Shown: positions 38,012-49,070 of the stretch, piece after piece | Layout of the letters: each line of letters opens with the position of its first letter | Numbering within the stretch: position 1 is the first letter of the stretch | NCBI RefSeq assembly: GCF_000499385.1 | Contig: NW_013651754.1 | Location: 30,660 to 94,659 of the forward strand | Direction: 5' to 3' | Origin: Eimeria necatrix | Lineage: Eukaryota > Apicomplexa > Conoidasida > Eucoccidiorida > Eimeriidae | DNA length: 64,000 bases | Notes under the pieces: generated by a model | Database searches by the model: none | What the model saw: the letters and a program-made list of their open reading frames with translations, nothing else | Told to the model about the DNA's origin: nothing | Position numbers and translations under genes: made by a program

Positions 38012-38334
38012 AGGGCTCCTCAGCTGGGGCCCCCAGGCCACTGCAGGGCCTCGGCTGCAGCTCCTTCGGCGCAGAAGGCGTGGCATCTACCCACCTTGTG
38101 TGCTGCCCGTAGCAGCTTGGGGTGGCAAGGGGGCCCCTGGGGGCCCCCCGTGAGACGACCGCGGCCCTCCATCTCCCTGTAGTGAGGCCAGGGAAGAACA
38201 GGGAGGACCCCAGAGGCTTGGCAGCCGCCAGGAGCCCGTAAAGCGCGGGGGGCCCCCAGAGGCAGCAGCTGCGACTTTGGCGCTGCAGCGCAGCAGCAGC
38301 AAGCGGAAGGGGAGGCTTGGGGGCCAACGGAGGC
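33051..38334 (-). CDS. giant Ala/Gln-rich protein with C-terminal telobox-type Myb domain (telomere-repeat-binding-factor-like)
   Basis: Exons 38334-34132, 33843-33782, 33576-33516 and 33267-33051 chain in phase 2-1-2 and give about 1512 residues; the 5' end is open. The last exons read DDLSSTQGK-R-ARSRWSPAE and contain a complete Myb/SANT repeat: first Trp in SRWSPAE, second in GVGSWRQIEK, third in the telobox LKDKWQNL. That motif and the C-terminal position are hallmarks of proteins that bind duplex telomeric repeats in animals and plants. The 4.2-kb first exon is an unbroken frame of Ala, Gln and Ser runs interrupted by conserved-looking helices (GFPSFWDFISLFGAEAARDL, ICEFVKEACRALPPPHLLLW, VSVSALLELLQEEETSEA). 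It starts after an acceptor (TTTTTCGTCCATAG) at 38335, so at least one upstream exon is missing. A likely nuclear telomere or chromatin role is inferred from the Myb domain only; other telobox proteins are transcription factors. The first-exon frame could contain undetected introns. Confidence 0.72.
37245..37321. repeat. 12-bp GGGGCCCCCCAG tandem repeat inside the Myb-protein frame
   Basis: About six perfect copies of a 12-bp unit (GGGGCCCCCCAG on the plus strand), read on the minus strand as Gly-Gly-Pro-Leu repeats. It keeps the reading frame because the unit is a multiple of three. Confidence 0.85.
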
Positions 38335-39611
38335 CTATGGACGAAAAAGAAAGAAGTAATTATATATTTTTTGACAAAAAAAGCCAAAAAAAGGAACTTG
38401 AATCTAAAGAAAAGCTCCCGAAATGCAGCCGCCGCCGCCGCTCCCAACCCGAACACCAACCAACCCCGGCTGGGGGGCCCCCGGGTGGTGGGGGCCCCCC
38501 GGCGGCCTGGGGCCTTTTGAAGCGGCTTGAAGCTGCAAAAGCCACAAATCTTTTCAATTTATTCAATTTAATGCCATTTAGACAATGAAAAGAGAGTTTT
38601 TTGCTGCAGGGGGGGCTGCTGGAGGCTGGGCAGTTGGCTCGCTCCGCAGCTGCTCTCTGCTGGTGTGTGTTGCTTGCTGCAGCTCCCCGGTCCCGGGAGG
38701 CCACCGGAGCTAAATTTCCCTTTCTTTTCAATTTAAACACTTTAATTCCTCGACAAATCAACTTAATATCCTTTTTATTTTGAATTTAGAGCTTTGGACT
38801 CCCGAAAATGGCCCCAAGCCTCGGAAGCGGCTCCCGGCTGGCCCAGGAGAGGAGGAGGTGACCCTACCCCGTAATGGGTGTTCCCCTACAACCTGGGGGC
38901 CCCCCGGGGGGCCCCCAGGCGGGGGGGCCCCTCGGGGGGCCCCCAGGCGGGGGCCCCCCGGAGAAGCAAGTTGTGGAGTAGAGGGGCAAAAAGGGCAAAA
39001 GGAAAAGAAATTTGTGAAGTTGTATTTATTAAATTGGGGGAAAAGCCGGAGAAATGCTCAAGACAAAGCAGTCTTTAGGGGGCTGCTCAGAGAGCCCCTG
39101 GCCCCCCTTCTGCACACAAATAAATGCATTAATTGAATTAAATGTTTTCATTAAAAAGAATTTCCAAAAAAGTCATCTGAAGGGGGCCAGGCCACTTCTG
39201 GGGTGTCTGTACATACACCCGGTTCAGCTCCAGTGCACCCCTCTCGGCTTCTTTCACTTTCTTCCATTTCATTTTATTTTCTGCTTTTTTCCAAATCCCT
39301 TTTGTCTCATTTAATTTCATCTTTCTGCATTTATTCTCAAGTCTTTTTGTCTCTTAAATATTATCTTTTCCCCCAGTTCTGTTGCTGCTGCATGCAGCAG
39401 CAAAAGGCTTTTCTCCAGACCCCACTTGCAGCTCGAGAGTTCTCTTTTATTTGTTTTCATAATTTATTTAATTTACTTTTTATTTCTTTTATTTCATTTT
39501 ATTTATTTTGTTTTCATTTGCTGCCAGCTGGGCCCCTCGCTGCTGCAGCGGGCAAAAGCCACCCTGCCAGCAGCTGCAGCAGCACAACCAAGATCCGCTT
39601 TGCGGCCGCTC

Positions 39612-39660
39612 CAAACCCTAAACCCTAAACCCTAAACCCTAAACCCTAAACCCTAAACCC
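39612..39660 (+). repeat. interstitial telomere-type array (CCCTAAA)n
   Basis: About seven perfect heptamers, CCCTAAA on the plus strand, between the Myb and macro-domain genes. Confidence 0.95.
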
Positions 39661-39739
39661 TTGCTCCAGCTCCTGCTAGCTGCTGGCACTGCCACAGCAA
39701 ATGCGTCCTTAAATATCTGTAAAGGCCGGGAATACTCCG

Positions 39740-40030
39740 CAAAGGGGCCCCCTCCAGGGGGCCCCTCGGAGGGGCCCCTCCAGGGGGGCCCTCCAGGGGG
39801 CCCCTCGGGGGGGCCCCTCCAGGGGCCCCTCTAAGGGGCCCCCCTCGGAGGGGCCCCTCTAAGGGGCCCCTCCGAGGGGCCCCTCCAGGGGCCCCCCTTA
39901 GGGGATTCTCCAGGGGGCCCCTAAAGGGGCCCCCTGGGGGGGCCCCAGAAGTTAATGAAGACGGCCGGGGGCCCCTGGGCCCCCCTCGAAGGCCTGAGGG
40001 GCCCCCCGTGGGGCCCCTGGGGGGCCCCAA
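39740..40030. repeat. GGGGCCCC-rich minisatellite
   Basis: Irregular units of 9-15 bp built on palindromic GGGGCCCC with CTCC or AGGG spacers. It reads as Gly/Pro/Ala/Leu repeats on either strand; I do not treat those frames as genes. Confidence 0.85.
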
Positions 40031-40383
40031 GACAAGTGCTGCTGAGGAAAAGAAAAAATGCTTTTGCTGCTGCAGCTCAGCAGCTGCAGCAAGCGTGGGG
40101 TGTACAGACAGCTGAAGGCTGGAGAGGCACTGCAGCAGGAGAAAAGGCGTGAAGCTGATGCAGCAGCTGCAGCAGCAGCAGCAGCAGATGCAGCAAGCAG
40201 CAGCAAAGAAGAACTAAAAGAGACGAAAAGGCATTTAATGCTTCGGATAAGAAAGAGAAAAAAAGAATAAATAAAAAGAAAAATGAGAGATAAATGCAAA
40301 GAAAAGGAGACAAGTCTGAAGAAAGAGACAATTATATACAGAGAACACCAAAGTATTCAAAAGCTGCGCCGCCGCAGTCCTTC

Positions 40384-40445
<62 letters not shown>

Positions 40446-40449
40446 AGGG

Positions 40450-40544
40450 TTACGACGGTGTGAAGAGCTGCATGCGTCGCCTTATGTTGATGTCCAGCGC
40501 CTTCCACTCGTTTCTCTCGGGAGTACAAAAAACGATCTTGAGCC

Positions 40545-40594
<50 letters not shown>

Positions 40595-40782
40595 AGCCAG
40601 CGGTGTGCTGCTGCAGCAGCACAGTACGCTGCAGCATGCAGCGGGTAGCCACCCGCGCCCGTGCCCAGCAGCGGCAGCGCCACTGTCTGCAGCTGCAGCG
40701 CAGCAGCAGCAGCAAGTGCTCTGCGGTAGCAGCACTCCAGCAAGTAGAGGCGGGGGGCCTTTTCTTTTCTCCGCTGCTCAAA

Positions 40783-40842
<60 letters not shown>

Positions 40843-41029
40843 GCGCTGGAGCCGCGCCTCCGCCGCGTCGCAGTCAATCAGCAGCAGCAGCTGCTGCAGC
40901 AGCTGCTGCTGCGTCAGCACAGCATTGGGCTCCACGCAGTGCAGCAAAAACAAATGGGGGGCCCCAAAGCCTGGGGTCACCACGAGGGCCCCGGGGCGCA
41001 GCAGCTGCTGCGGCGGCAGGGGCCCCCTC

Positions 41030-41067
<38 letters not shown>

Positions 41068-41142
41068 AACAGGGTCACTGCTTGCGCTGTTCAGCGCAGC
41101 GGCGGCGCTGCGCGCCGCCGCTGCTGCTCCTGTTGCTGCAGC

Positions 41143-41181
<39 letters not shown>

Positions 41182-41489
41182 AGCGTCTGCTGCAGCAGAA
41201 AGTGGCCACTGCTGCTGAAGCTTGGGGGGAAGCAGCGACGCATGCAGCTGCCGCGCAGTCGCGAGGAAAGAGTCGACGGCTGCTGCCGCAGCTGCTGCGT
41301 CTTGCTGCTGCTGCTGCAGCTGCAGCGGCACCTGCTGCTGCTGCTGCTGCTGCTGCAGGAAAGCCTCCAGCCAAGGCCCTGCTGCTGAAAAGAGTGCAGC
41401 AGAACCTCTAAAGCCCCGGCCCTCCCCATAAATGCGCAGAGACCTGTCTATGCCTACTACGGCGCCGCAGGACTTCAACTTGGAGAGAT
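40450..41489 (-). CDS. macro-domain protein with poly-Gln and poly-Ala insertions
   Basis: Macro domains bind or hydrolyse ADP-ribose and its derivatives. The frame starts after an acceptor-like CTGCTCAG at 41490 in phase 2, with a missing upstream exon expected to supply the Gly of GDL; it continues to a TAA at 40450, about 345 residues. Family landmarks in order are DLSKLKSCGAVVG (first strand), FRGSAALFSAAGPWLEAFL, LRPGALVVTPGFGAPHLFLL, HCVEP, YRRALAAAAALQLQTVALPL and the diagnostic LLGTGAGGYPL loop, then RLKIVFCTPERNEWKAL. At least five long homopolymer runs (Gln or Ala, each 10-20 residues) split these elements, always between secondary-structure units. The usual Asn-Ala-Ala-Asn loop after the first strand is replaced by GIDRSL, so ADP-ribose binding or hydrolysis may be weakened; binding rather than catalysis is the safer guess. 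The start is unresolved; a possible first exon (MDSSRIPSALQVSSPLLPPH, ATG near 41643) does not fit in phase. Confidence 0.85.
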
Positions 41490-41491
41490 CT

Positions 41492-41529
<38 letters not shown>

Positions 41530-41680
41530 GTGGAGCAGCAGGCTTTAGCGGAAGCAGTACACGCGGCGCACGCGCAGCAGCAAGTGAGGCGGCAGCAGCG
41601 GGCTGGAAACTTGTAACGCCGAGGGGATGCGGCTGCTGTCCATTTCTAAAGGGGGGTCACTTGGAGCGATCACCTGCCAC

Positions 41681-41748
41681 AAACCCTAAACCCTAAACCC
41701 TAAACCCTAAACCCTAAACCCTAAACCCTAGATTCTAAACCCTAAACC
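41681..41748 (+). repeat. interstitial telomere-type array (CCCTAAA)n
   Basis: About nine heptamers, one degenerate (GATTCTAAA). It faces the opposite-orientation array at 41845 across about 96 bp. Confidence 0.95.
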
Positions 41749-41844
41749 ACAAGACCTTGCCTAAGCGTCAAGGACTACGCCTCGAAGCAACAAAAGAACG
41801 CCTGATGGGACTTGCTGCAGCTGCAAGGAGCTCCGGAGCCTGGG

Positions 41845-41893
41845 GCTTAGGGTTTAGGGTTTAGGGTTTAGGGTTTAGGGTTTACGGGTTTAG
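41845..41893 (-). repeat. interstitial telomere-type array (TTTAGGG on plus strand)
   Basis: Six heptamers in inverted orientation to the array at 41681-41748; one unit is TTTACGGG. Its complement provides the last codons and stop of the minus-strand frame ending at 41868. Confidence 0.95.
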
Positions 41894-42700
41894 AGAAAGC
41901 CTCGACGCGCTTCAGCAGCAGCCGCTGCAGCTCGCTCGAGGGTTCTTCTTTCTTTTTCTTTTTTAGTTTTCTCTTTTCCAGAAACCCCGGAAACCCACTA
42001 GTGGGTATGTGCCGAAAGTGCCGCTGCTGACTCAGCAGCAGCAGCAGCAGCAGCTGCTGCTGCTGCTGCTGCTGCTGCGCTGCAGGCAGCAGCAGCAGCC
42101 GAGAGGGGCCCCTTAAGTGGCCCCAACGGGGCTCCTCTAAAGGGCCCCCACCGGAAGCCACTCTCAGAGGGCCCGGGGGGCCCCCCATGGGGCCCCCCAA
42201 GGGGCCCCCCAAGGGGCCCCCCAAGGGGCCCCCCAAGGGGCCCCCCTGAAAGCCAACGTGGGGGGCCCCCAGGGGGCCCCCCAGGGGGCCCCCGTGGAAG
42301 CCAACATGGGGGGCCCCCAGGGGGGCCCCCGGGGGGCCCCCCAAGGGGGCCCTAGCCTCCGGGATGGCAGCAATGGAAGCAGAAGCGCGCTGCAGGGCTG
42401 AAGAGGGAAGTCGGGGTCCCGCAGCAGCAAACATTTTCAACTCTAAGAGCAAATAGCTCTAGAGAGAAGCAGCAGGAACACCAGCCCCGTGGCTGCTGCT
42501 GCTGCTGCTGCTGCTGGTCGTCCTGCTGCAGCAGCAGCTGCTGCTGCTGCTGCTCGTGCTGCAGGTGCTGCAGCCGCTCCACCAGCTGCTGCTGCTGCTG
42601 CTGCAGTGATGCCCGGCGCTGGCGGTTCTGGTAGGCGAGCTGCGACGGCCCCTGCGCGAAAGAAGCCGGCCCAGCAATGCTGCTGTGGCGCTGCTGTTGC

Positions 42701-42746
<46 letters not shown>

Positions 42747-42778
42747 GTTCTCAAGAACACCAGTGCTCGCAGCGGCAA
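41868..42778 (-). CDS. Gln-rich protein with Lys-rich C-terminus, ending inside a telomere-type array (partial model)
   Basis: Two frames on the minus strand look like parts of one gene. The upstream part (42778 to about 42480) encodes RTQ(n), then SSIAGPASFAQGPSQLAYQN, RRASLQQQ and LVERLQHLQHEQ, a Gln-rich coiled-coil-like stretch. The downstream part (42452-41868) encodes Gly/Pro/Leu repeats from GGGGCCCC DNA, another Gln/Leu run, HFRHIPTSGFPGFLEKRKLK, KKKKKEEPSSELQRLLLKRV and finally SKPVNPKP with the stop, all of the last eight codons lying in telomere-type heptamers. The join between the parts would need an intron of only about 40 bases, so the model is uncertain. No domain was recognised. 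Confidence 0.4.
42175..42355. repeat. GGGGCCCC minisatellite
   Basis: Runs of GGGGCCCCCCAA and GGGGCCCCCAGG units, 12-15 bp, with a 48-bp higher-order repeat marked by two copies of GAAGCCAACRTGG-like spacers (about 42247 and 42297). In the minus frame it gives Gly-Gly-Pro-Leu repeats. Confidence 0.85.
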
Positions 42779-42867
42779 AACAGCAGCAGCAGCTGCTGCT
42801 GGTTTGCGGCTCTCAGCGTGACTCTGTCTTTCTCCCCAAGCCCCCTGCCCCTAGCCAGCCATCCTTG

Positions 42868-42906
<39 letters not shown>

Positions 42907-43137
42907 GCTTGTCGGGGCTGAGCGCAGCTGCCGCTGCTGCTGCTGCTGTCTGCTGTGCCGTCGTGGTTCTGGGGCTGGGAGCCTTCTGCTGCTGCTCTGT
43001 GACAAACCGCTAGCAGCAAATAATGAAATAAATAAATTAAATTTACAAAATAAATTCTCTCTAGCTGCAAAGATGAGCTTGAAAGGCAAAGGGGCCGTAC
43101 GCGCAAGGCACTGTGCCTTGGCTTTCTGCACACACGG

Positions 43138-43172
<35 letters not shown>

Positions 43173-44162
43173 AGCTGCTGTTGCTGCTGGTAACCGTGTG
43201 GCTCAAATGCAGCTTTTTAAAAGAACGAAGGTGCACAGAAGCTCCAGAGCGGTTTGCTGCTGCGAGCAGCAGCAGCTGCTGCTGCTGCTCCTGATGGGGC
43301 CCCAAGAGCCACCCGCGCTTCTCTGCCTCCCTTATTTTTAGGGTTTAAAAGTTAAATCAAGGAAATAAAATTAAATTTAAATTTTATTTAAAAGGAAAAC
43401 AAAATTTATTCTGTTCAAGGAGCTCAGCCCGCGGCACTACCGCGCAGCAGCAGGGTTCCAGAAACAGCAGAAAAAATAGAGCTGCAGCAGCACCAGATTT
43501 GCTGTTGCTGCTGCAGCTGCTGCGGCTGCTGAAGTAGGAGTGTTGCTGCTGCTGCTGCTGCCCCGTCTGCTCCCTTAGAGAGGTAAGGCAGCAGAGGGGA
43601 GAAAGTAATTTGTTTCAATGCTGCAGCAGCAGTAGCAGCAGCAGCAGCTGCTGCAGCGCCGCTGCTGCTGCCGCTGCTGCCCTGCATGGCTATAGTCCCA
43701 CTAACTCTCAAAAGCTGCAGCAGCAGCATTCTCCCTAACATGCATCAGGGGGCCCCCCTAGGGTTACAGAACGGGAGGGGGCCCCCCAGCAGCAAGACCT
43801 ACAGTGGGTGCCCTTAAACACCTCTTTGGAAGCCCCTAGGGGCCCCTGGGGGCCCCGGGGGCCCCTTGGGGGCCCCTGCAGGCCCTGTGGGGAACCCTGG
43901 GGGCCCTTTAGGGGCCCCTGGGGGCCCTTTGGAAGCCCCTGGAGGCCCTTTGGGGGCCCCTGGGGGCCCTTTGGGGGCCCCTGGGGGCCCTTTGGGGGCC
44001 CCTGGGGGCCCTTTCGGGGCCCCTGGGGGCCCTTTGGGGGCCCCTGGGGGCCCTTTGGGGGCACCTGGGGGCCCCACAAGGGATATCGATGGGGGCCCCC
44101 TATGGACAATGGCTGGGGTCTCGTAGACACATGACGGGGAGTTAAGCACACTTTTATGCGCT

Positions 44163-44205
<43 letters not shown>

Positions 44206-44298
44206 CCAGCAGCAGCAGCAGCAGGCGCAGCATGCACAGCAAGGGGCCCCGCCGCTAGGGGGGCCCCTGGGGGCCCCCCTCTTGAACAGAACTGAGAT
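42779..44298. other. repeat-rich spacer
   Basis: CAG/CTG runs at 42860-42910, 43140-43190 and 43540-43720, a short AT-rich stretch at 43020-43070 and 43330-43400, and a long GGGGCCCC-type minisatellite at 43745-44095. Open frames here are Leu/Cys/Ser/Gly-Pro shadows of the repeats. A minus-strand exon of the gene ending at 41868 may lie around 43080-43290, but I could not define it. Confidence 0.4.
43745..44095. repeat. GGGGCCCCTGGGGGCCCTTT minisatellite
   Basis: About twelve units of 15-21 bp built from GGGGCCCCTGGGGGCCCTTT, more regular in the centre (43930-44070). It is open in several frames on both strands as Gly/Pro/Ala/Phe repeats. Confidence 0.85.
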
Positions 44299-44522
44299 CT
44301 AATGGCTCCAGGGGCTCACGGCGGGGAGGGCGCTGCTGCTCACAGCCCGCCGCTGCTGCTGCTGCCGCTGCTGCTGCTGCTGCTGCCGCTGCTGCCGCTT
44401 CAGGCGCGGAAGGGCTGAGGAGCTGCTGGTAACTTTTGCTGCAGCAGCAGCAGCAGGTGCTGCTGCTGCCTTGTGCTGCTGCGGGGTAAAGCGCGGCCGT
44501 GAGAGACCAAGGCGAGGCAGCG

Positions 44523-44567
<45 letters not shown>

Positions 44568-44672
44568 TGGCCCTGCTGCTCTTTCCCCCAGACACGGCTG
44601 CGGCTGTAGCCCCGAGCTTCCGCGAGGGACGTCCTGCTGCTGCTGCTCCCGTTGCCGCTGTTGGAGTGGGCT

Positions 44673-44709
<37 letters not shown>

Positions 44710-44808
44710 GAGCGCCTGCTGCTGCAGCCGCTGCAGCTTCCGGTCCACCTGAGTCAAGAAACACTTTGCTGCTGCTCTGGAGTCAGGGTCTCCCAGCAGA
44801 TTGCTGCG

Positions 44809-44841
<33 letters not shown>

Positions 44842-45118
44842 TCGCTGCTTGTGGGCCTTCGCGGCGTGCTGCAGCAGCACCGGCGACCCAGGCGCTGCTT
44901 CCTCCGCTTCTGCTGCTGTCGCTGCTGCTGCTGCTGACACTGCTGCAGCGGCTGCTGCTGCTGCTGCAGTCCCATTCTTGCGCATGTCTGCACGACCTGG
45001 GGTGGAGCTGCTGCTGCGCCTGCTGCTGCTGCTGTTGCTGCTGCTGCCGCTCGCCTGTGGGTCGCTGAATATTTCCTTAACTTCTTGCTGCAGGCGCTGC
45101 CACAACTTTGGCTGCTGC

Positions 45119-45150
<32 letters not shown>

Positions 45151-45673
45151 GGACTGCTGCAGCGAATTGCTAGGTGCAAACAGAGCCCTATAGGGAGAGG
45201 GAACTGTGCTGCTGCAGACGCTGCTGCGTCTGCTGCTGTTGGCATCTGCTGCTGCTGCTGCTGCTGCTTCTGCTCCTCTGCACGCTTCCGCGATCACTTC
45301 AGTGCTGCTGCTGCTGCCCAGCAGCTCCAGCAGGCTGCTGCTGCTGCTGCCGCTGCTGCTGTCCTTTGCTGCTGTTGCTGTTCTTGCACCTTCGCTAGGC
45401 GACACCGCCTCTTCAAAATCGACGAGGTCGTCATCATCAGGTTGCTGCTGCTGCTGCTGCTGCTGCTCTTGTTGCTGCTGCTGCTCTTGCTGCTCTTGCT
45501 GCTGCTGCTCTTGTTGCTCTTGTTGCTGCTCTTGCTGCTGCTCTTGCTGCTGCTGCTGCTCTTTCGGCTGCTGCTCTTGCTGCTGCTTCTCCTCCATTTC
45601 ACAAGAATCACACTGATCCACGAGCAGCACCTGCTGCCGCTTCTTCTGCTGCTTGTTGCTGCTTTGACCTGCT

Positions 45674-45706
<33 letters not shown>

Positions 45707-45806
45707 TGCTGGGGCTCTTCGTCAGACAGTATGACTGTAACATCGTCCCCATTGCTATGTTTTTCTGCTTTTCTTGCTGCCGAGCCTTTCAGTGCTGCTG
45801 CTGCGC

Positions 45807-45849
<43 letters not shown>

Positions 45850-45980
45850 GTCAGCTCTCGCTTCTGCAGCTGCTGCTGCTGCTGCTGCTGACGTTTCGGC
45901 TGCTGCTACTTCTGTTGCAGCATCTAAACGCTTAAAGGAAAGCCGCGGTCGCTTGTCCACGCTGTTGCTGCTGCTGCTGT

Positions 45981-46020
<40 letters not shown>

Positions 46021-46936
46021 GCTGTGACTGCTATCGGTGCTGCCACGCTTTCTCGGACGCACCTTCTGCTGTTGCTGCAGCTGCTCTTGCAGCTGCGCTT
46101 GCTGCTGCTGTTGCAACTCCTGCAGCTGCTGATGCTCCCGCTGCCCCTGTTGCTGCTGCTCTGTCTGCTGCTGCTGCTGCTGCTGCTCTGTCTGCTGCTG
46201 TTGCTGCTCCTTCTGCTGCTGCTGCTTTTTCTGGCGCTTCTGCTCCACCTTCTGCACAGGATTGAGCAGCTGGTGCTTCTGCCTCTTTTGCTGCCGATGC
46301 TGCACTTGCTGTTGCTGCTGTTGCTGCTGTTGCTGCTGCTCTGGCGGCGGTAGATGATGCTGTTGCTGCAGCTGCTGCTGCTCTGTTAGCCACTCTTGCT
46401 GCTGCTGCTGCTGCTCCTGCTGCTGCTGCTGCTGCTGCTGCTGAAGCACGTGAGGCAACTGCTGTGTCGGCGCGACTGAGAAGTCCACTGTTGATCTGCG
46501 GCTTCTCCGTCCGCTTAGAACGTCTGCCTCTTCTGTTGTTGCTGCTGCTGCTGCATCTTCCGTTGCTGCTGCTGCTGCTGCAGCTACTGCTGAAGCTGCT
46601 GCTGCAGCTGTTGCTGCTGTAGCTGCTAGAGCGTCTGTTGCTGCGGCTGCTGCTGTAGTTGCTGCTGTAGCGACTGCTGCTGATACTGGCGCGCCTTCTA
46701 CTGCTGCACTTGCTGCTGCAGCAGCAAGTGCAGTAGTAGAAGATGAACTTGCTGCAGCAGCAGCTGCTGCTGCTGGTACATGGGCCGCCACAAGGGCTGG
46801 TTCTGCTGTTGCCTCCTCCCGCACATCTGCTGCATTTGCTGCTGCTGCTGCGGCTGCTGCTGCTGGCGCCTGCTCGGTGAGCTTTGGCTCAAGAGCAGCA
46901 GCTGCTGGTGCTGCTGCAGCTGAAGTTGCTGCTGTC

Positions 46937-46979
<43 letters not shown>

Positions 46980-47110
46980 CTTCTTCCTCGGAGTCGCTGT
47001 AGCTGCTGCCGGGCCTTAGCAGCATATCTATATCGAACGCCTCCGCTAGCTGCTGCACCGGCGCGCTGGCCTCTTCCTGCTGCTTCTGCTGCTGCTGCTG
47101 CCAGTGGTCC

Positions 47111-47150
<40 letters not shown>

Positions 47151-47279
47151 CATCGGGGTGGGGCGCGCAGCAGAAGGGAAGATAGGCAGCAAATCTCCAC
47201 GTGGGTGTCTGCAGCAAAGCGGCGTAGGCGCATTCTATCCACTCCGTTGTCACAGGCACGCTGCCGCTCTTGCTGCCTT

Positions 47280-47330
<51 letters not shown>

Positions 47331-48144
47331 AGGGGGCAGCAAGCACTTTCCTCACAGCGTCGAAATAAAACCAAACGAAAAAACGGCCGCAGAGCTCGCG
47401 AATCAGAAGCCGCTGCAGCAGAGCAACATCGACGCCTTCAGCTGCCAGATCTGCAGCAGCAGCAGCAGCAGCAGCAGCTGCTGCTGCTGCTGCTGTTGCT
47501 GCTGCTGCCCCAGGGGCGGCGGTGGGGTCTTTTGGGGCTGCGGACTCAGCCGCCTCCCTGGCTGCTGACGTGGTAGCCTCATTGTTTCGCTCGTAATTTT
47601 CTTGCTGCTGCAGCAGCAGCTGCTGCTGCTGCTGGAGCTGTTGCTGCTGCTGCTGCTGCAGCTGCTGCTGCTGCTGCTGCGCCAGCAAGTTTGCGTAGTC
47701 CCAACACTTGTGTCTGTATATTCGCTTTCTGACGGGCTTCCACATTTTGTTGGGATTGAGGGGAAGGGCCTTGTCTTTTCTTAGCTGCTGCACGCAGCAG
47801 CAGAAGGTGACAGCCACGAGGTCTTGCGGCAGCAGCTGCAGCGCAGCAAAGTTGCTGCTGCTGCACGGCAGCGGCTGCAGCAGCTGCTGCGGCGGAGGGG
47901 TGCTGCAGCAAGAACACGGCAGCGGCAAGGCCAGGAAGGACCACTGGACCAGTTGCTTGTCTGTTGCTGCTGCTGCGCCGTCGCTGCATGCAAGCGAGGG
48001 CCGCCCAACATCGCAGCACTTCTGCTGCAGCAGCAGCTGCTGCTGCTGCTGCAGCAGCAGCTGCTGTTGTTGCATCTGCGGCACAGAGTGGGGGGCTTTG
48101 AGAGGCAGGGAGTGCCCTCCCTCGCAGAGAGGTATTGCTGGCAT
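44299..48144 (-). CDS. very large Gln/Ala/Ser-rich protein, unassigned
   Basis: An unbroken frame of 1281 codons from an ATG at 48144 to a TAG at 44299. It is dominated by Gln, Ala, Ser and Glu runs, but islands of ordinary sequence argue that it is really translated: KALPLNPNKMWKPVRKRIYR and HKCWDYANLLAQ (about residues 135-168), LLQRLLIRELCGRFFVWFYF and DAVRKVL (about 245-275), VPVTTEWIECAYAALLQTPT and WRFAAYLPF (about 300-330), an acidic SYSDSEEEE (about 385), RRSRRSTVDFSVAPTQQLPH (about 550), DVTVILSDEEP (resembling a SUMO-interacting VILSDEE patch, near 800) and a Lys/Arg/Ser-rich C-terminus with three copies of SSSSALPRL or SSSALP. The TTEWIE island faintly recalls a BRCT domain, but I do not claim it. 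Acidic, basic and SIM-like patches suggest a nuclear protein. Introns within the CAG runs cannot be excluded. Confidence 0.6.
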
Positions 48145-48184
48145 GGCAAAGGCTCGCTCGCGTCCCCTGCTGCTGCTGCTGCTG

Positions 48185-48224
<40 letters not shown>

Positions 48225-49027
48225 ATTGCTGCAGCAAGTGAGGAGCTGCGCCCCGCGTTTAAGTGCTGCACATGTGGACAGGAGCAGCAAAAGGGGCAGT
48301 CATTGTCTCAGCAGCTGAAGGAAGAGGAGAGTCGAGAAGCAGCAAAGGTGGTGAGGTCGGTGGCAGCAGCAGGAACACGGGGCGATTCTCTCTTCCGCGG
48401 GCACCAAACTTCGCCGATTTGAATTAATTTATTAAATAAATATATTTAAAATTGAATTAAATTAATTTGGCAGCAAAGAAACGGCGGGAGGCGACGCAGA
48501 CCCCAGAGTGTCTGCGGCAGCCCCAAGCCGCCGGGCTGCTGCTGACTGACAGCCAGTTGCATGCAGCCGAATTGCCCTTTTTGGAGATTAAAAAGTGAAA
48601 TTAATAATTTAAATAATTAAAATAAAATTAGAGTTTTTGAAAAGACGCTGCAGCCACGAAGGTGCGCAGCAAACGCAGCCGTGGGGCGTGTGCTAGCCAC
48701 AGAGCAGCAGCAGCTTTCTTGAACAGCCCCGCAGCGCTGCCTTCTGCAGCTTTTTCTCTTTTACTTTTTGTTATTAAAAGACTCTGCAGCAAACCAATCC
48801 CCAGGGCCTTTTCTGAAAGCCAGGATCTGCTGCAGCAGCCCAGACCCCAGCCTCTTGCTGCAGCTAGCTGCTGCGGGCCCCCCAGCCGCAGCAGCAGCAG
48901 CTCCCGCTGCAGCAGCAGCGCCAGCCCGGCAGCGAAGCTGCAGCAGCAGCAGCAGCGGCAGCAGCAGCACCGACAGCACCAGCAGCAGCGCTAACAGCCC
49001 CAGCACCAGCAGCACCTGCAGCAGCAA

Positions 49028-49070
<43 letters not shown>

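Larger units (their letters stand above)
38335..40449. other. spacer with AT-rich, GGGGCCCC and telomere-type repeats
   Basis: Holds the acceptor and presumed intron of the Myb gene just right of 38334; a possible further exon (minus, about 38540-38470, after TGGCTTTTGCAG) fits in phase but is tiny and Gly/Pro-rich. AT-rich sequence at 39000-39530, a telomere-type array at 39612, GGGGCCCC-type repeats at 39740-40030 and an A-rich stretch at 40210-40345 follow. No other coding exon was recognised. Confidence 0.45.

Noticed and set aside
40549..41411. Two long plus-strand frames of Leu/Ala/Ser runs over the macro gene
   Set aside because: They are the complement of the CAG runs in the macro-domain gene, which has clear family motifs on the minus strand.
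43808..44242. Collagen-like genes in the GGGGCCCC minisatellite
   Set aside because: Both strands and several frames are open because the unit is palindromic and a multiple of three; no splice sites or non-repeat sequence support a gene.
45085..45891. 268-codon plus-strand Leu/Cys-rich frame
   Set aside because: Complement of the Gln-rich gene at 44299-48144; nearly pure Leu and Cys runs.
47160..47260. BRCT domain in the large Gln-rich protein
   Set aside because: Only a TTEWIE-like patch recalls the family; the glycine pair and other conserved positions could not be found.
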